Below, piece by piece: positions 17,776 through 27,016 of a DNA stretch of 64,000 nucleotides. Each line of letters starts with the position of its first letter. Position 1 is the stretch's first letter. Location of the stretch: contig CAZIFW010000007.1 in the NCBI GenBank assembly GCA_964538275.1, forward strand, positions 1-64,000, written 5' to 3'. Position numbers and translations under genes: made by a program. The notes beneath the pieces were generated by a model. That model did not search any database, was not told the DNA's origin, and saw only the letters and a program-made list of their open reading frames with translations. Source of the stretch: CANIGN01 sp964538275. GTDB lineage: Bacteria; Bdellovibrionota; UBA2428.

Positions 17776-18690
17776 GTGAGCAATGTTGCAATTCGTACTG
17801 GCTATCTTCCCGTAGGCGTAGATCATCAACTCTATTTTGAGGATATTGGGGACCAAAGTCGCGAAGCTCTTTTGTTTCTACATGGTGGGCCTGGACTTGG
17901 TTGCGACGAAAAACATCGTACTCAGTTTAACCTCAACAAATATCGTGTCATTTTGCTTCACCAGCGCGGTTCCGGAAAAAGCCAAACTCAAGGTGAGATC
18001 AACGACAATACGACACAGTATCTTGTGAAAGATATTGAAATGCTTCGTAAGCGCCTGCGCTTAGAAAAATTTTCAATACTCGGTAGCAGCTGGGGCGCAG
18101 TCCCTGCTGCTCTTTATGCAGCAGAAAATCCTGCACGTATTAACTCTGTCATTTTAAAGTCTCCTTTTCTGGCTCGAAGAAAAGATTTTCTATGGGCTTA
18201 CAACACAGATGGTTTTGCCAAACTTTCTCCCATTGATTGGCAAAATTTTTCTTTAAACAATCGCTTTCAAGGTGGCGACCTTGTTCAAAAATATTACCAA
18301 GCGCTTATTCACAATGAAGCTCCTAAAAAAGAACATTCTGAATGGATTTGCCGTTGGTTAAACTGGGAGGGCGCCCAGTACTTCTTTAACCGACCCCACG
18401 AAAGAGTGGACTTCACTCCTGATACACTCACCCCTTATTGGATAAATGTTGCACGCATTCAAATTCACTATGCTAAAAATCGTTTTTTTCTAGATGAAAA
18501 TGGAATTCTTCCAAGTCTTGAAAAAATTGCAGCTTCACCCATTTATGGACTCTGTCTGCAAGGCGCAAAAGATTTGGTAACCCCTCCGAGTGAACTTGAG
18601 GAAGTAAAAAGAGTTTGGCCTTCGCTCGATATAAACTTATTACCAGACGCAGACCACAAAATTCCCGAAGAAGAGCTTCTTAACATTTAG
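17776..18690 (+). CDS. Alpha/beta hydrolase, proline iminopeptidase-like
   Basis: A 304-residue serine hydrolase of the alpha/beta fold, closest by motif to prolyl aminopeptidase (removes N-terminal proline from peptides). Seen: the oxyanion block FLHGGPG, HQRGSGKS in place of the usual DQRGSG(R/K)S, nucleophile elbow GSSWG, an Asp in GAKDLVTP and the final His in DADHKIP. Start is GTG 17776. The sequence ends soon after the catalytic His and lacks a long C-terminal helix found in some members. Convergent with miaE; a hairpin fills the gap. Substrate not certain. Confidence 0.82.
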   Translation: MSNVAIRTGYLPVGVDHQLYFEDIGDQSREALLFLHGGPGLGCDEKHRTQFNLNKYRVILLHQRGSGKSQTQGEINDNTTQYLVKDIEMLRKRLRLEKFSILGSSWGAVPAALYAAENPARINSVILKSPFLARRKDFLWAYNTDGFAKLSPIDWQNFSLNNRFQGGDLVQKYYQALIHNEAPKKEHSEWICRWLNWEGAQYFFNRPHERVDFTPDTLTPYWINVARIQIHYAKNRFFLDENGILPSLEKIAASPIYGLCLQGAKDLVTPPSELEEVKRVWPSLDINLLPDADHKIPEEELLNI

Positions 18691-18700
18691 GTCATCTTGA

Positions 18701-18730
18701 CCTAATGAGGGGCCCCCCATGTCATTTAGG
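18701..18730. terminator. Hairpin between convergent genes
   Basis: CCTAATGA plus a G run pairs with a C run plus TCATTTAGG, in the 61-base gap between the hydrolase stop (18690) and the miaE stop (18752). No long T tract follows directly, so intrinsic termination is plausible but weak. A GGCGCTAGGCGTC near-palindrome adjoins it (18729-18741). Confidence 0.45.
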
Positions 18731-18751
18731 CGCTAGGCGTCTTTTCTACAT

Positions 18752-19351
18752 TCAATGTAGCAATCCTGTGTTGGGTAACTTGCGAACGATTTCGGCTTCA
18801 GCTCTGAGCATTTCAACTAGGCGAGCACGAATTTCGGGTTCTTCAAAATAACAGCGAGCAAGTTTAATATACTGACCGTAATGTTTAGCTTCTTCTACGC
18901 TTAAGTGCGCGTAATATTTCTTAAGCTTATGATCGTCATCCAATGCTTCGGCCACCATCGCAAAGCGCTCACAGCCACGATTCTCGATAATAGCTGCCAT
19001 TAGTAAACGATCCAAAAATCTTTCGCGCACTCCATTTCTTAAAACTTTTAAAAACTCGTGAATGTAGGTATCTTTCTCGTCGTTTTTTAACTGATTTCCA
19101 TTTTTGTAAATAATTTCTGAAACCTGTTCAAAGTGTTCGAGTTCTTCTTTAGCAATTGCGAACATTGTTTTAACAAGCTCTGGTTTATCAGGATACTTTG
19201 CAATCATAGACAGACAGGTGCCCATTGCTTTTTTTTCAGCCGCTGCATGATCCAATAAAAAAGTATCAAAGTTTTGAATGACTTTGAGGGCCCACATGGG
19301 AGAAGTTCTCTCCATGAGTTTAAACTCTAGTAAATCAGCAATGTCTTCCAT
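18752..19351 (-). CDS. miaE: tRNA-(ms2io6A)-hydroxylase MiaE
   Basis: A 199-residue non-haem di-iron monooxygenase of ferritin-like fold that hydroxylates the isopentenyl group of ms2i6A37 in tRNAs reading UNN codons. Seen: a four-helix layout with Glu and ExxH ligands at intervals (HAAAEKKAMG, EELEHFEQV, ENRGCERF, VEEAKHYGQY). Its ATG overlaps the stop of the upstream EamA gene by one base (TAATG), indicating translational coupling with a transporter to which no functional link is known. Confidence 0.93.
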   Translation of the reverse strand: MEDIADLLEFKLMERTSPMWALKVIQNFDTFLLDHAAAEKKAMGTCLSMIAKYPDKPELVKTMFAIAKEELEHFEQVSEIIYKNGNQLKNDEKDTYIHEFLKVLRNGVRERFLDRLLMAAIIENRGCERFAMVAEALDDDHKLKKYYAHLSVEEAKHYGQYIKLARCYFEEPEIRARLVEMLRAEAEIVRKLPNTGLLH

Positions 19352-20331
19352 TAGGCTTTTTTAGCTCTGCGATAGCTTTCAGCAAAGAGAAAAACGTTCG
19401 CAAGAATCAACAAAAGAGCCCCCATCGAAAACCTCAAAGTAGGTATTTCTAAATCTAGCTGATACCCCCCAAGTTCAAAGAGAATGGGAATCCAAATAAA
19501 GTTAAAGCCAATCGTGAAAAGAGCTTCAAGCGAGTAAATAAAGGTAGCTTCTGTGCCCGATATTTTTGCTTGCCACAAATTCATAAGTGCATACGGTAAC
19601 AACGAGCAAAACAATACCAAAACACCTACAAAGAAAAGAAGCATCCATGGATTTGCCGAAGACATGCCTCCAACACACAAGTGTGACCAATTAAAAAAGG
19701 GCAAGTTGATAAGAGCAAAAAATAAAAACATGACCCATGTAGAATGAGGAGTAATTAAATGCCCCCAGCGTCTACTTTCTAAAAGTAATATTTGAAGACT
19801 AAAAAAACATGCCGCTATAAGAGTTTCAGCCTCGCCTCGACCCACACTCATTTTGGAAAAATCCAAACCCGAAATTAGATAAATCCCTACAAAGCCTAAT
19901 AACAAAGCACCATTAAAAGCAGCGCTTAGCTTTCGCCTCCCGCGCAACAGAGTGATCATAGGAACTAAAATACAAGTCATCTGAGTAAGGAAGGCACTTG
20001 TGCCTGGATCGGTAAAAGCTAAACCATCACTTTGAAAGAGCAAACCAAAACCGCCTGCAGTTCCGACAGCAGCTCCCATATAAAATTCATTTTTGCTAAG
20101 TTTTCCCTTCTTTTTCCACAAAAGCATCCAAGCGCTGTAAGCAAAAAAAGAGAGAATAAATCGAAAAAAAACAAACGCTGCACTTTGAGTAAACTCACTT
20201 GCTTCTGCACAATAAAATTCTGAGCGCAAGGCTTTTACAATAGGAAAGCTCATTCCCCATAGTGCCGTGGCAAGTAGCAATAATATGCGCGCCATGTTTT
20301 CTTGCGACGTTTGAGTCCATCTGTTTTTCAA
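19351..20331 (-). CDS. DMT-superfamily transporter (EamA)
   Basis: Inner membrane transporter of 326 residues with about ten hydrophobic helices and two EamA repeats (about 13-150 and 165-315). Seen: LWGMSFPIVKAL in helix 1 and the duplicated SLEALFT block in helix 9, both typical of the family. Substrates vary (amino acids, nucleotides, metabolites) and cannot be named here. First gene of a two-gene unit with miaE. Confidence 0.85.
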   Translation of the reverse strand: MKNRWTQTSQENMARILLLLATALWGMSFPIVKALRSEFYCAEASEFTQSAAFVFFRFILSFFAYSAWMLLWKKKGKLSKNEFYMGAAVGTAGGFGLLFQSDGLAFTDPGTSAFLTQMTCILVPMITLLRGRRKLSAAFNGALLLGFVGIYLISGLDFSKMSVGRGEAETLIAACFFSLQILLLESRRWGHLITPHSTWVMFLFFALINLPFFNWSHLCVGGMSSANPWMLLFFVGVLVLFCSLLPYALMNLWQAKISGTEATFIYSLEALFTIGFNFIWIPILFELGGYQLDLEIPTLRFSMGALLLILANVFLFAESYRRAKKA

Positions 20332-20384
20332 GCAGTTGAGCTTATAATCATTAATTTAGGGAATGGCGAAATTTAAGCAATTAT

Positions 20385-21224
20385 TTAGAAAATGTAACTT
20401 AACCCAACGGTTTGGGCTGTAGTATCGGGAGTTTTAATGTCGTCTTTAAATTCATTTCTGAATGCAGTGGTAAGTGAAAGATTAGGCTGCACGAAAAAGG
20501 ACAAACTGGCATAACCTGTTTGTGTAAGTATTTGATACATGTTGCTTTGCAAGAAGCGACCATAACGAATTGAGAACACCGTAAAGAGCATGTCACTTTT
20601 TTGAGAAGTATAACCACCTTGAACATCCCAAGAAAAGATACTGTTTGTTAGACCCACTTTGTAACTTCTTTGGAATGGAAGGAAAGTAGTTTTCAATTTC
20701 CAAGGCTTGTAATTTCGATCATTGGGGCTTGCGGGCGCACCCAGAGTAACATCCACTGCAACTGCTTTTTCAATTTTCTGAACACCTTCGCGTAACTTTT
20801 GGAGACCCAAAAGTTGCAACATGTATTCAGGCACACCTTTGTTTACAACCACACTTGATACAGCTTCTGCATACTCGCGTCGTGCATCTTCTTCTTCCTG
20901 ACGGAAGTAAGGACTCAAAATTTTTCTTTGAGTTGAAGTGAGATCGTCTGTTGGGATTGTAAAAAATCTTCCTTCACGGCCAAGATAATCTTCTTGCGCT
21001 TCAACCAAATAGGCCTCACGGAACAGGTAGTCCCTTAATTGTGATTCTTCCTTAGGCTCTTCAGAGAACGTATTCCAGACCGAGGGCGAAAGTGGGGTTA
21101 GACCCACGAAATATTCATCAGAACCGGTCAAATTTCCCTCATCTTGAGCATAGAGGGGGGTAAAAAAAGAACAAGCTACCGCCATAAGCCCATAAAGTAG
21201 GGTTTTAAAGCGGTTTAAGTTCAT
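20385..21224 (-). CDS. Exported protein, probable outer membrane beta-barrel end
   Basis: A 279-residue exported protein of no family I recognise. Signal peptide 1-26 (cleavage after PLYA). The middle (about 50-165) is rich in charged helices; the last ~100 residues alternate hydrophobic and polar residues and end in LSYIF, the C-terminal Phe signal used by the BAM machinery. So a small C-terminal barrel with a periplasmic helical part is likely. Single gene, 53 bases upstream of the EamA gene and divergent from the OMP gene at 21505. Confidence 0.7.
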   Translation of the reverse strand: MNLNRFKTLLYGLMAVACSFFTPLYAQDEGNLTGSDEYFVGLTPLSPSVWNTFSEEPKEESQLRDYLFREAYLVEAQEDYLGREGRFFTIPTDDLTSTQRKILSPYFRQEEEDARREYAEAVSSVVVNKGVPEYMLQLLGLQKLREGVQKIEKAVAVDVTLGAPASPNDRNYKPWKLKTTFLPFQRSYKVGLTNSIFSWDVQGGYTSQKSDMLFTVFSIRYGRFLQSNMYQILTQTGYASLSFFVQPNLSLTTAFRNEFKDDIKTPDTTAQTVGLSYIF

Positions 21225-21504
21225 ACTTATATTGTAGCAAGAAGGGTACCAAAATTGACGCTAGAGATGCCTCTCTACATAGGAATTTAGGTTAAATTCC
21301 GTAGAACTTTTAGACAGTGTTGCCCTAGCATACAAATTTATTAAAAATTCATACCCAAATGGGTAGCGTGTGAATGACGACACGAGTTAGATAAAGCGCA
21401 CAGCACCAAAACGCAATTCATTGACTAAGCAAGGATCTCAGTTGAAATGATCTTGTTAAAAGAAAATGGCCATAGGCCAAATCTTAAGAAGGAGATTTAA
21501 GAAA

Positions 21505-22110
21505 ATGAAAAAATTTGCAATTGGCGCTCTTTGTTCAGTGGCTTCTTTGGCTTTCGCACAAGAAGGTACAATGGAAACTACATCTATGGGCACTAGCCCA
21601 ATCAAAGTTTTCGCAAACGTTGATTTGAACATCACAAACATCGATGTTGAAGGTGCTGACGTTGACACAGGCTACAACCTCGCTGTTGGTACTGACGGCG
21701 TTTACATGTTGACTGAAGCTATGGGCGTAGGCCTTGGCCTTGATTTCAACATGCTTAAAGGCGATGTTGCAGGAACAGATCTCAAAGCTACTTACCTCGA
21801 TATTCCTGTAAGCTTTGCTTACAACCTCGAAGTTATGCCTGAATTGAGCTTCATGTTCTTAGCGGGTCCTTTCATCGGCGTTCCAGTTTCTGATTGGGAA
21901 GCTGCTGGAGCAGAAACTGATGCTCAGTTAGCATACGGCTTAAACCTTGAAACTCATGCTACATGGGTTCTCACAGATGGTTTCGCTCTCGGTGGTCACC
22001 TTGGATTCAAATATGCATTCAATGACCTTACAGACGAGTCTGCAGCAGTTGGTAACACAGATGTTAACTACTGGGCAGTTGGCGTTGGTATCGGCGCTAA
22101 ATTCCTCTAA
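21505..22110 (+). CDS. Small outer membrane beta-barrel protein, paralogue 1
   Basis: A 201-residue barrel of OmpA/OmpX-like size. Signal peptide MKKFAIGALCSVASLAFA, then eight or so amphipathic strands, ending GAKFL. ATG 21505 is chosen because AAGAAGGAG stands 10 bases upstream; the frame is open for 13 further codons. It is clearly related to the protein at 23490-24110: both have a N-x-LNIT start, LxxTYLDIP or SADYLDIP, a YGLNLETH/LGLNFESH block and KYAFNDLT/KYGFKDIV near the end. Strong ribosome site and strong terminator suggest high expression. Role unknown. Confidence 0.85.
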   Translation: MKKFAIGALCSVASLAFAQEGTMETTSMGTSPIKVFANVDLNITNIDVEGADVDTGYNLAVGTDGVYMLTEAMGVGLGLDFNMLKGDVAGTDLKATYLDIPVSFAYNLEVMPELSFMFLAGPFIGVPVSDWEAAGAETDAQLAYGLNLETHATWVLTDGFALGGHLGFKYAFNDLTDESAAVGNTDVNYWAVGVGIGAKFL

Positions 22111-22139
22111 TTTTTTAGAGAAAATTTTGACGTAACTAA

Positions 22140-22170
22140 AAGGGTCTTCCGCAAGGAAGGCCCTTTTTTT
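22140..22170 (+). terminator. Rho-independent terminator of the OMP gene
   Basis: Stem AAGGGtCTTCC, GCAA loop, GGAAGgCCC followed by TTTTTTT, 30 bases after the OMP stop. Textbook intrinsic terminator. Confidence 0.93.
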
Positions 22171-22262
22171 ATGCGTTAAGCTCAGATAAAGCCTTACTCT
22201 TTACATAAATTTATTCATGAGAAAGCTCTCCACTAAGCAAATATCTAATTTACAATGAATGT

Positions 22263-22778
22263 ATGGGCTTTCTTGAGGCATTTTGGGAACAAGAGGCCAC
22301 CCTACTGTTACTTTCACTCACTTGCTTTGATATTTCCTTACTCATATTTACGCTCGTCCAATTTAAAAAATATCGCGCACTCGCTGCGGTTGAGGCACCC
22401 AAAACAGAGTCGCCTAAATCAATTGAGGCGCTCGAAGTTCCTCGTGCTTCGAAAGAAAAAAAGAAATTTTCTGCTGTTCAAGTTAAACCCATATACGTCG
22501 TTGGATCATTAGCACTTACTCTTGTAGCCGTATCAGCACTTTACTTTCACAACCTAAAAAATAAAAACACTAAGGTAGTTTTAAAAAATGGTGACGAAGT
22601 ACTTGCAGTGAATGGAAATTCTGCAAACTCTGGCAAGCCCGCTTTTAAACCCTCTAGATCACCTTCAAATACTGAAGAAGCTCCCATGGTAACACTCACT
22701 GTAAAATCAAAAGACGGTACCATGGTTGAAAAAAAGGTTAGAGCTCCCACTAATCCCGGGGCTCCAAAAGCAAAATGA
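22263..22778 (+). CDS. Membrane protein upstream of a pseudopilin gene
   Basis: Unrecognised 171-residue protein with two hydrophobic segments (about 12-33 and 79-97), a basic Pro/Lys-rich stretch between them, and a hydrophilic tail (about 98-171) expected outside the inner membrane if both segments span. The tail has KVVLKNGDEVLAVNG and VTLTVKSKDGTMVEKKV, resembling short beta segments. The stop overlaps the start of the pseudopilin by four bases (ATGA), so the two are translated together and may work together, perhaps as an anchor or assembly factor. That role is inference. Confidence 0.7.
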   Translation: MGFLEAFWEQEATLLLLSLTCFDISLLIFTLVQFKKYRALAAVEAPKTESPKSIEALEVPRASKEKKKFSAVQVKPIYVVGSLALTLVAVSALYFHNLKNKNTKVVLKNGDEVLAVNGNSANSGKPAFKPSRSPSNTEEAPMVTLTVKSKDGTMVEKKVRAPTNPGAPKAK

Positions 22779-23428
22779 AAAAACAATCGGGCTTCACCAT
22801 GATTGAGCTGCTGATGGCCATAGCTCTCATGAGCTTAATGGCTTCACTTGCTTTACCCATGATGGTGGACTTTAGAAACGAAGCTAAAGCCGCTGTTTTG
22901 CGAGAAAATTTAAAAAGTCTGCGCATGGGTATCAAATCCCAAATTCAGCAAACTATGCTCCGATGTGGAGTTGACACTCTAGATAGCTGGCAAACACCCG
23001 GAGGAACTCCCTATTACGAAGCCCTAGGCCAGAATTTATATTATAACGACATCACTCATTTCAGTGCTGACCCTCAGTACAAAATTTGCGATACCTCAGA
23101 GATTCCTGAAGACTCAAGAAAAGGCTGGAGTGTTTCGGGAAGCAGAGCGAGTAATTTAACAGTTTGTTGGGATGACGAAACGGGATCATGCGGCGTCACG
23201 GATAACGGAGCTGTAGGTGAGCATCCCATAAATCCCTTCGTCGATCTCGATGGATCCAAGGACTCCTACGAAATGCTTCACATTACGACGGACATGATTG
23301 AAACGCTTGGTAGTGTTTGCGATGTTGCCGTTTCTTTTCTCACCACAAGTCACTGGCTCTACAACATAGATACAGGCGAAGTTTTTGCAGGCACAGACAC
23401 ACCTGGCGTACACGAGTGTAACTTTTAA
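22775..23428 (+). CDS. Type IV pilin-like / pseudopilin protein
   Basis: A 217-residue protein with a class III signal: MKKQSGFTMIELLMAIALM, processed by prepilin peptidase between Gly6 and Phe7, with the conserved Glu5 of the mature form. The N-terminal hydrophobic helix is followed by a globular domain with several Cys residues, enough for two or three disulfides. It starts inside the end of the previous gene. No other pilus or type II secretion gene is nearby, so it should be a minor pilin or pseudopilin serving machinery encoded elsewhere. Confidence 0.88.
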   Translation: MKKQSGFTMIELLMAIALMSLMASLALPMMVDFRNEAKAAVLRENLKSLRMGIKSQIQQTMLRCGVDTLDSWQTPGGTPYYEALGQNLYYNDITHFSADPQYKICDTSEIPEDSRKGWSVSGSRASNLTVCWDDETGSCGVTDNGAVGEHPINPFVDLDGSKDSYEMLHITTDMIETLGSVCDVAVSFLTTSHWLYNIDTGEVFAGTDTPGVHECNF

Positions 23429-23489
23429 CACTTCAATGAATAGCTAAAGCTGAGTTACCTTAAAAGCTTTTTTGATCTATTCTTTCTTT

Positions 23490-24110
23490 ATGAAGATTAT
23501 TAAAAGAATTGTACTTCTAACACTGACTCTAAATATTTTTTCCCTTCATGCAAAAGCAAGCTATGAACCTACTCGCGATGTTGCTTCTGAATCAGAGCAA
23601 ACTCCCTTTAACTTAAAACTTTATTCAAACGTAGGTCTCAACATCACTCGCATTTCAGGTGTTGAAGACGTAGGCTTTGGAGTTACAGCAGGTATTGATG
23701 GCGTTTGGTTTTTCTCACGCGCTGTAGGATTGTTTGTAGGAGCAGATTACTCCCAATTAAAAGGAGAAGAAAACAATGAAACTGTTTCTGCAGACTATCT
23801 CGACATCCCCTTTGGTATCAGCTTCGGAGACCCATCAGGTTCCTACCATACAAGAGTGATAAACTTAGGACTCTACTACGGACTCCCTTTGAGCGACTTA
23901 AAAGTAGGATCTACAAAATTCGATTCAGAAAGCATTTTGGGATTAAACTTTGAAAGTCACCATAACTTTGCAATCAGTGAGAACTTTTCTTTAGGCTTTT
24001 ACATTCAGATTAAATATGGATTTAAAGATATCGTAAATGATACGGCCAATACGTTTGGGACTTCATCAAAACCTCTAACAACATCTCTTGGATTAAGCGC
24101 GCGCTTTTAA
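23490..24110 (+). CDS. Small outer membrane beta-barrel protein, paralogue 2
   Basis: A 206-residue exported barrel; signal peptide MKIIKRIVLLTLTLNIFSLHA. A TTG at 23472 in frame is possible, but ATG 23490 gives a normal signal sequence. Related to the protein at 21505-22110 across its whole length (see there), with lower identity in outer loops and the same length of strands; ends in SARF, with terminal Phe. Function unknown. Separated from its paralogue by the membrane protein/pseudopilin pair. Confidence 0.8.
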   Translation: MKIIKRIVLLTLTLNIFSLHAKASYEPTRDVASESEQTPFNLKLYSNVGLNITRISGVEDVGFGVTAGIDGVWFFSRAVGLFVGADYSQLKGEENNETVSADYLDIPFGISFGDPSGSYHTRVINLGLYYGLPLSDLKVGSTKFDSESILGLNFESHHNFAISENFSLGFYIQIKYGFKDIVNDTANTFGTSSKPLTTSLGLSARF

Positions 24111-24131
24111 ATATATTCATAAAATAAAAAA

Positions 24132-24162
24132 GGGCAGCCAACCTAGTTTAGGTTAGCTGCCC
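24132..24162. terminator. Bidirectional terminator between OMP paralogue 2 and acnA
   Basis: GGGCAGC-c-AACCTA paired with TAGGTT-a-GCTGCCC, loop GTT. A-rich on the left and T-containing on the right (ATTTA), so it can act on both strands; it ends the convergent genes at 24110 and 24173. Confidence 0.85.
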
Positions 24163-24172
24163 TATTTAATGA

Positions 24173-26866
24173 TTAAGCGTTCTTAACGATTTGACGAAGT
24201 ACGTATGGCAAAATACCGCCGTGACGATAATATTCCACTTCAATGGGTGTATCGATACGACAATCTACTTTGATAGATTTCTTCTCACCTTTTTGTTCAT
24301 ACTCTAAGGTCAACTCTTGTTGCGCTTGAAGATTATCATCTAGTTTAAGAGAAAAAATTTCACTTCCATCTAAGCCAAGTGTCTGAGCATTCACCCCTTC
24401 TTTAAAGCAACAAGGTAAAATTCCCATACCTACCAAGTTACTGCGGTGAATACGCTCAAAACTTTCTACAACTACTATTTTTACACCTAAAAGCGCAGGT
24501 CCTTTTGCTGCCCAGTCGCGCGAGCTTCCAGAGCCATATTCTTTTCCACCCAAAATAATCATGGGCCATTTTTGCGCTTTGTATTTTTCAGAAACATCAA
24601 AGATGGCCGCTGTTTTTCCGCCGTCAGTAAAATCTTTTGTATAACCGCCTTCAACACCTTCTAACATGAGGTTCTTAATGCGTACGTTTGCAAAAGTTCC
24701 ACGAGTCATAATGCGATCGTTACCACGACGACTTCCAAATGAGTTAAAGTCTCGCACTTCTACTCCTCGCTCGGTCAAGTATTTTCCAGCAGGTGTTTCT
24801 TTTTTAAAACTGGCTGCAGGAGAAATGTGGTCTGTAGTTACCGAATCACCAAAAATTCCCAGTACGCGCGCCCCACTGATAGGTTGGATAGTGCCTGCCT
24901 CAGTCGAAAACTTTTCAAAGTAAGGGGGATTCTGAATATAAGTACTCTTTTCATTCCATGCATATAAAAGCCCCGCTGAAGATGGAATTTCATTCCACTC
25001 GGGGTTCATTTTAACAAAATCAGAATACAATTCCTTAAAGGCTTCAGCCTTAAGAGTTTTAGCCATCACATCGCGAATCTCTTGATTAGAAGGCCATACG
25101 TCTTTGAGATAAACGTCTTTACCGTCACTGCCTTTACCTAAAGAATCACGTGTTAAATCCGTATCAACATTCCCCGCTAAAGCAAAGGCCACTACCAAAG
25201 GAGGCGACATGAGGAAGTTACTCTTAACCGCTGGATGAACACGCGCTTCAAAGTTGCGGTTGCCTGAGAGGACACTAGCTACGACCAAGTCGTTTTCAGT
25301 GATACTTTTTTCAATCGCTTCATCTAATGGGCCAGAGTTACCTATACAAGTTGTGCAGCCGTAACCTACGAGATTGAACCCAATTTTATTCAAGGGTTCC
25401 TGAAGGCCAGCTTTTTCTAAGTAGTCTGTAACTACTCTTGAACCTGGAGCAAGTGAAGTCTTCACTCGAGGGTGAACTTTGAGTCCTTTAGCAACAGCCT
25501 TCTGCGCAAGTAGTCCGGCAGCAATCATAACAGAAGGATTAGATGTATTCGTACAAGATGTGATTGCAGCAATCACAACATCACCATGACCAAGCGGAGT
25601 CTTAGTTGGACTTGTGGTTGCAAACTCTTTCACTAGATCTTCTTTTTTCTTTTCAAAACCACCGTCTGCTTTTGATTGAACAAATAAACTTTCAAATTTG
25701 CTTCCGAGTTCTGGAAGTGAAATACGATCTTGAGGACGCTTAGGACCCGCTACGCTTGGAACAATAGTGCTCAAATCCAATTCTACAACTTGTGTATAAT
25801 CCACATCTTCTTTGCGAGTAGGAATTCCAAACAAGTTTTGAGCTTTGTAATAATCTTCAACAAGCTTTACTTTTTCGGCATCACGGCCGCTGCTCGTTAA
25901 ATATTTTAAACTCTCTTCATCAGTTGGGAAGAAGCCCATAGTAGCTCCATATTCGGGCGACATATTAGCAATAGTAGATCTATCGGGAAGAGAAAGAGCT
26001 GCAGCTCCGGGGCCAAAATATTCTACAAACTTTCCTACAACTTTTGTTTTACGTAAAAGTTCAGTAAGTGTGAGAGTTAAATCAGTAGCAGTTACACCTT
26101 CTTTTAAAGAGCCTGTAAGATAAACACCAATCACTTCAGGTGTTAAGAAATAGAGAGGCTGCCCTAACATTCCTGCTTCGGCTTCAATCCCCCCTACACC
26201 CCAACCTACAATCCCTAGACCGTTGATCATGGTGGTGTGAGAGTCTGTTCCAACAAGTGAATCTGGATAAACGACTCCTTCTTTTTCAAAAACACCGCGT
26301 GCCAAATATTCAAGGTTCACTTGGTGAACGATACCGATTCCAGGAGGGACAACTTTAAATGTTTCAAAAGCTTGTTGGCCCCATTTCAAAAACTCATAAC
26401 GCTCACGGTTTCGCTCAAACTCTCTTTTAAGGTTTTCTTTATAAGCTTCGGGTGTGCCCGCAACGTCTACTTGTACGGAGTGATCCACTACCAAATCTAC
26501 AGGAACAAGAGGTTCAATTTTTTTGGGATCTACATTGAGCTTGCTCACAGCATCTCTCATTGCAGCTAAGTCAACCAAGAGTGGCACCCCTGTAAAGTCT
26601 TGAAGAACAATTCGCGCAACTACAAAAGGAATTTCATAAGCCGCGGGTTTTTTTGCATTCCATTTACAAAGATTGAGTACGTCTTCCTCGCGTACTTTCA
26701 GTCCGTCACAGTTTCTCAAAACACTTTCAAGAACAATTCGTAAACTGACAGGAAGACGAGAAACTTTTACTCCAGATTTTTTTTCTAACTCAGGAAGAGA
26801 AAAATAAGAGTATGTTTTGCCAGAGCTAGAAAATGTTTTTAAGCAATCTTTTGATAACATGTTCAT
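24173..26866 (-). CDS. acnA: Aconitate hydratase A
   Basis: TCA-cycle aconitase of 897 residues (E. coli AcnA has 891), a [4Fe-4S] enzyme interconverting citrate and isocitrate. Seen: VDHSVQVD near the start, LVGTDSHTTMINGLG, the cluster cysteines in TSCTNTSNPSVM and GCTTCIGNSGPL, and the C-terminal swivelling domain with GGKEYGSGSSRDWAAKG. Single gene; the 150-base region upstream shows no clear regulator site. Isocitrate dehydrogenase lies at 57139-58140 in the same window but not in the same operon. Confidence 0.98.
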   Translation of the reverse strand: MNMLSKDCLKTFSSSGKTYSYFSLPELEKKSGVKVSRLPVSLRIVLESVLRNCDGLKVREEDVLNLCKWNAKKPAAYEIPFVVARIVLQDFTGVPLLVDLAAMRDAVSKLNVDPKKIEPLVPVDLVVDHSVQVDVAGTPEAYKENLKREFERNRERYEFLKWGQQAFETFKVVPPGIGIVHQVNLEYLARGVFEKEGVVYPDSLVGTDSHTTMINGLGIVGWGVGGIEAEAGMLGQPLYFLTPEVIGVYLTGSLKEGVTATDLTLTLTELLRKTKVVGKFVEYFGPGAAALSLPDRSTIANMSPEYGATMGFFPTDEESLKYLTSSGRDAEKVKLVEDYYKAQNLFGIPTRKEDVDYTQVVELDLSTIVPSVAGPKRPQDRISLPELGSKFESLFVQSKADGGFEKKKEDLVKEFATTSPTKTPLGHGDVVIAAITSCTNTSNPSVMIAAGLLAQKAVAKGLKVHPRVKTSLAPGSRVVTDYLEKAGLQEPLNKIGFNLVGYGCTTCIGNSGPLDEAIEKSITENDLVVASVLSGNRNFEARVHPAVKSNFLMSPPLVVAFALAGNVDTDLTRDSLGKGSDGKDVYLKDVWPSNQEIRDVMAKTLKAEAFKELYSDFVKMNPEWNEIPSSAGLLYAWNEKSTYIQNPPYFEKFSTEAGTIQPISGARVLGIFGDSVTTDHISPAASFKKETPAGKYLTERGVEVRDFNSFGSRRGNDRIMTRGTFANVRIKNLMLEGVEGGYTKDFTDGGKTAAIFDVSEKYKAQKWPMIILGGKEYGSGSSRDWAAKGPALLGVKIVVVESFERIHRSNLVGMGILPCCFKEGVNAQTLGLDGSEIFSLKLDDNLQAQQELTLEYEQKGEKKSIKVDCRIDTPIEVEYYRHGGILPYVLRQIVKNA

Positions 26867-27016
26867 AGGGTAAGCAAGGGCTTTCGCTCTGTCTAGAACT
26901 CATACCCCAGAATGCACCTTGAAAAGACTTTTTCCATTATGGAAAGTGTCATTTACTCTTAAACATTACAAGAAGCTCCAGTTTAAGCCCCCTCCGTTTA
27001 CCTACTCAGCAACTAA

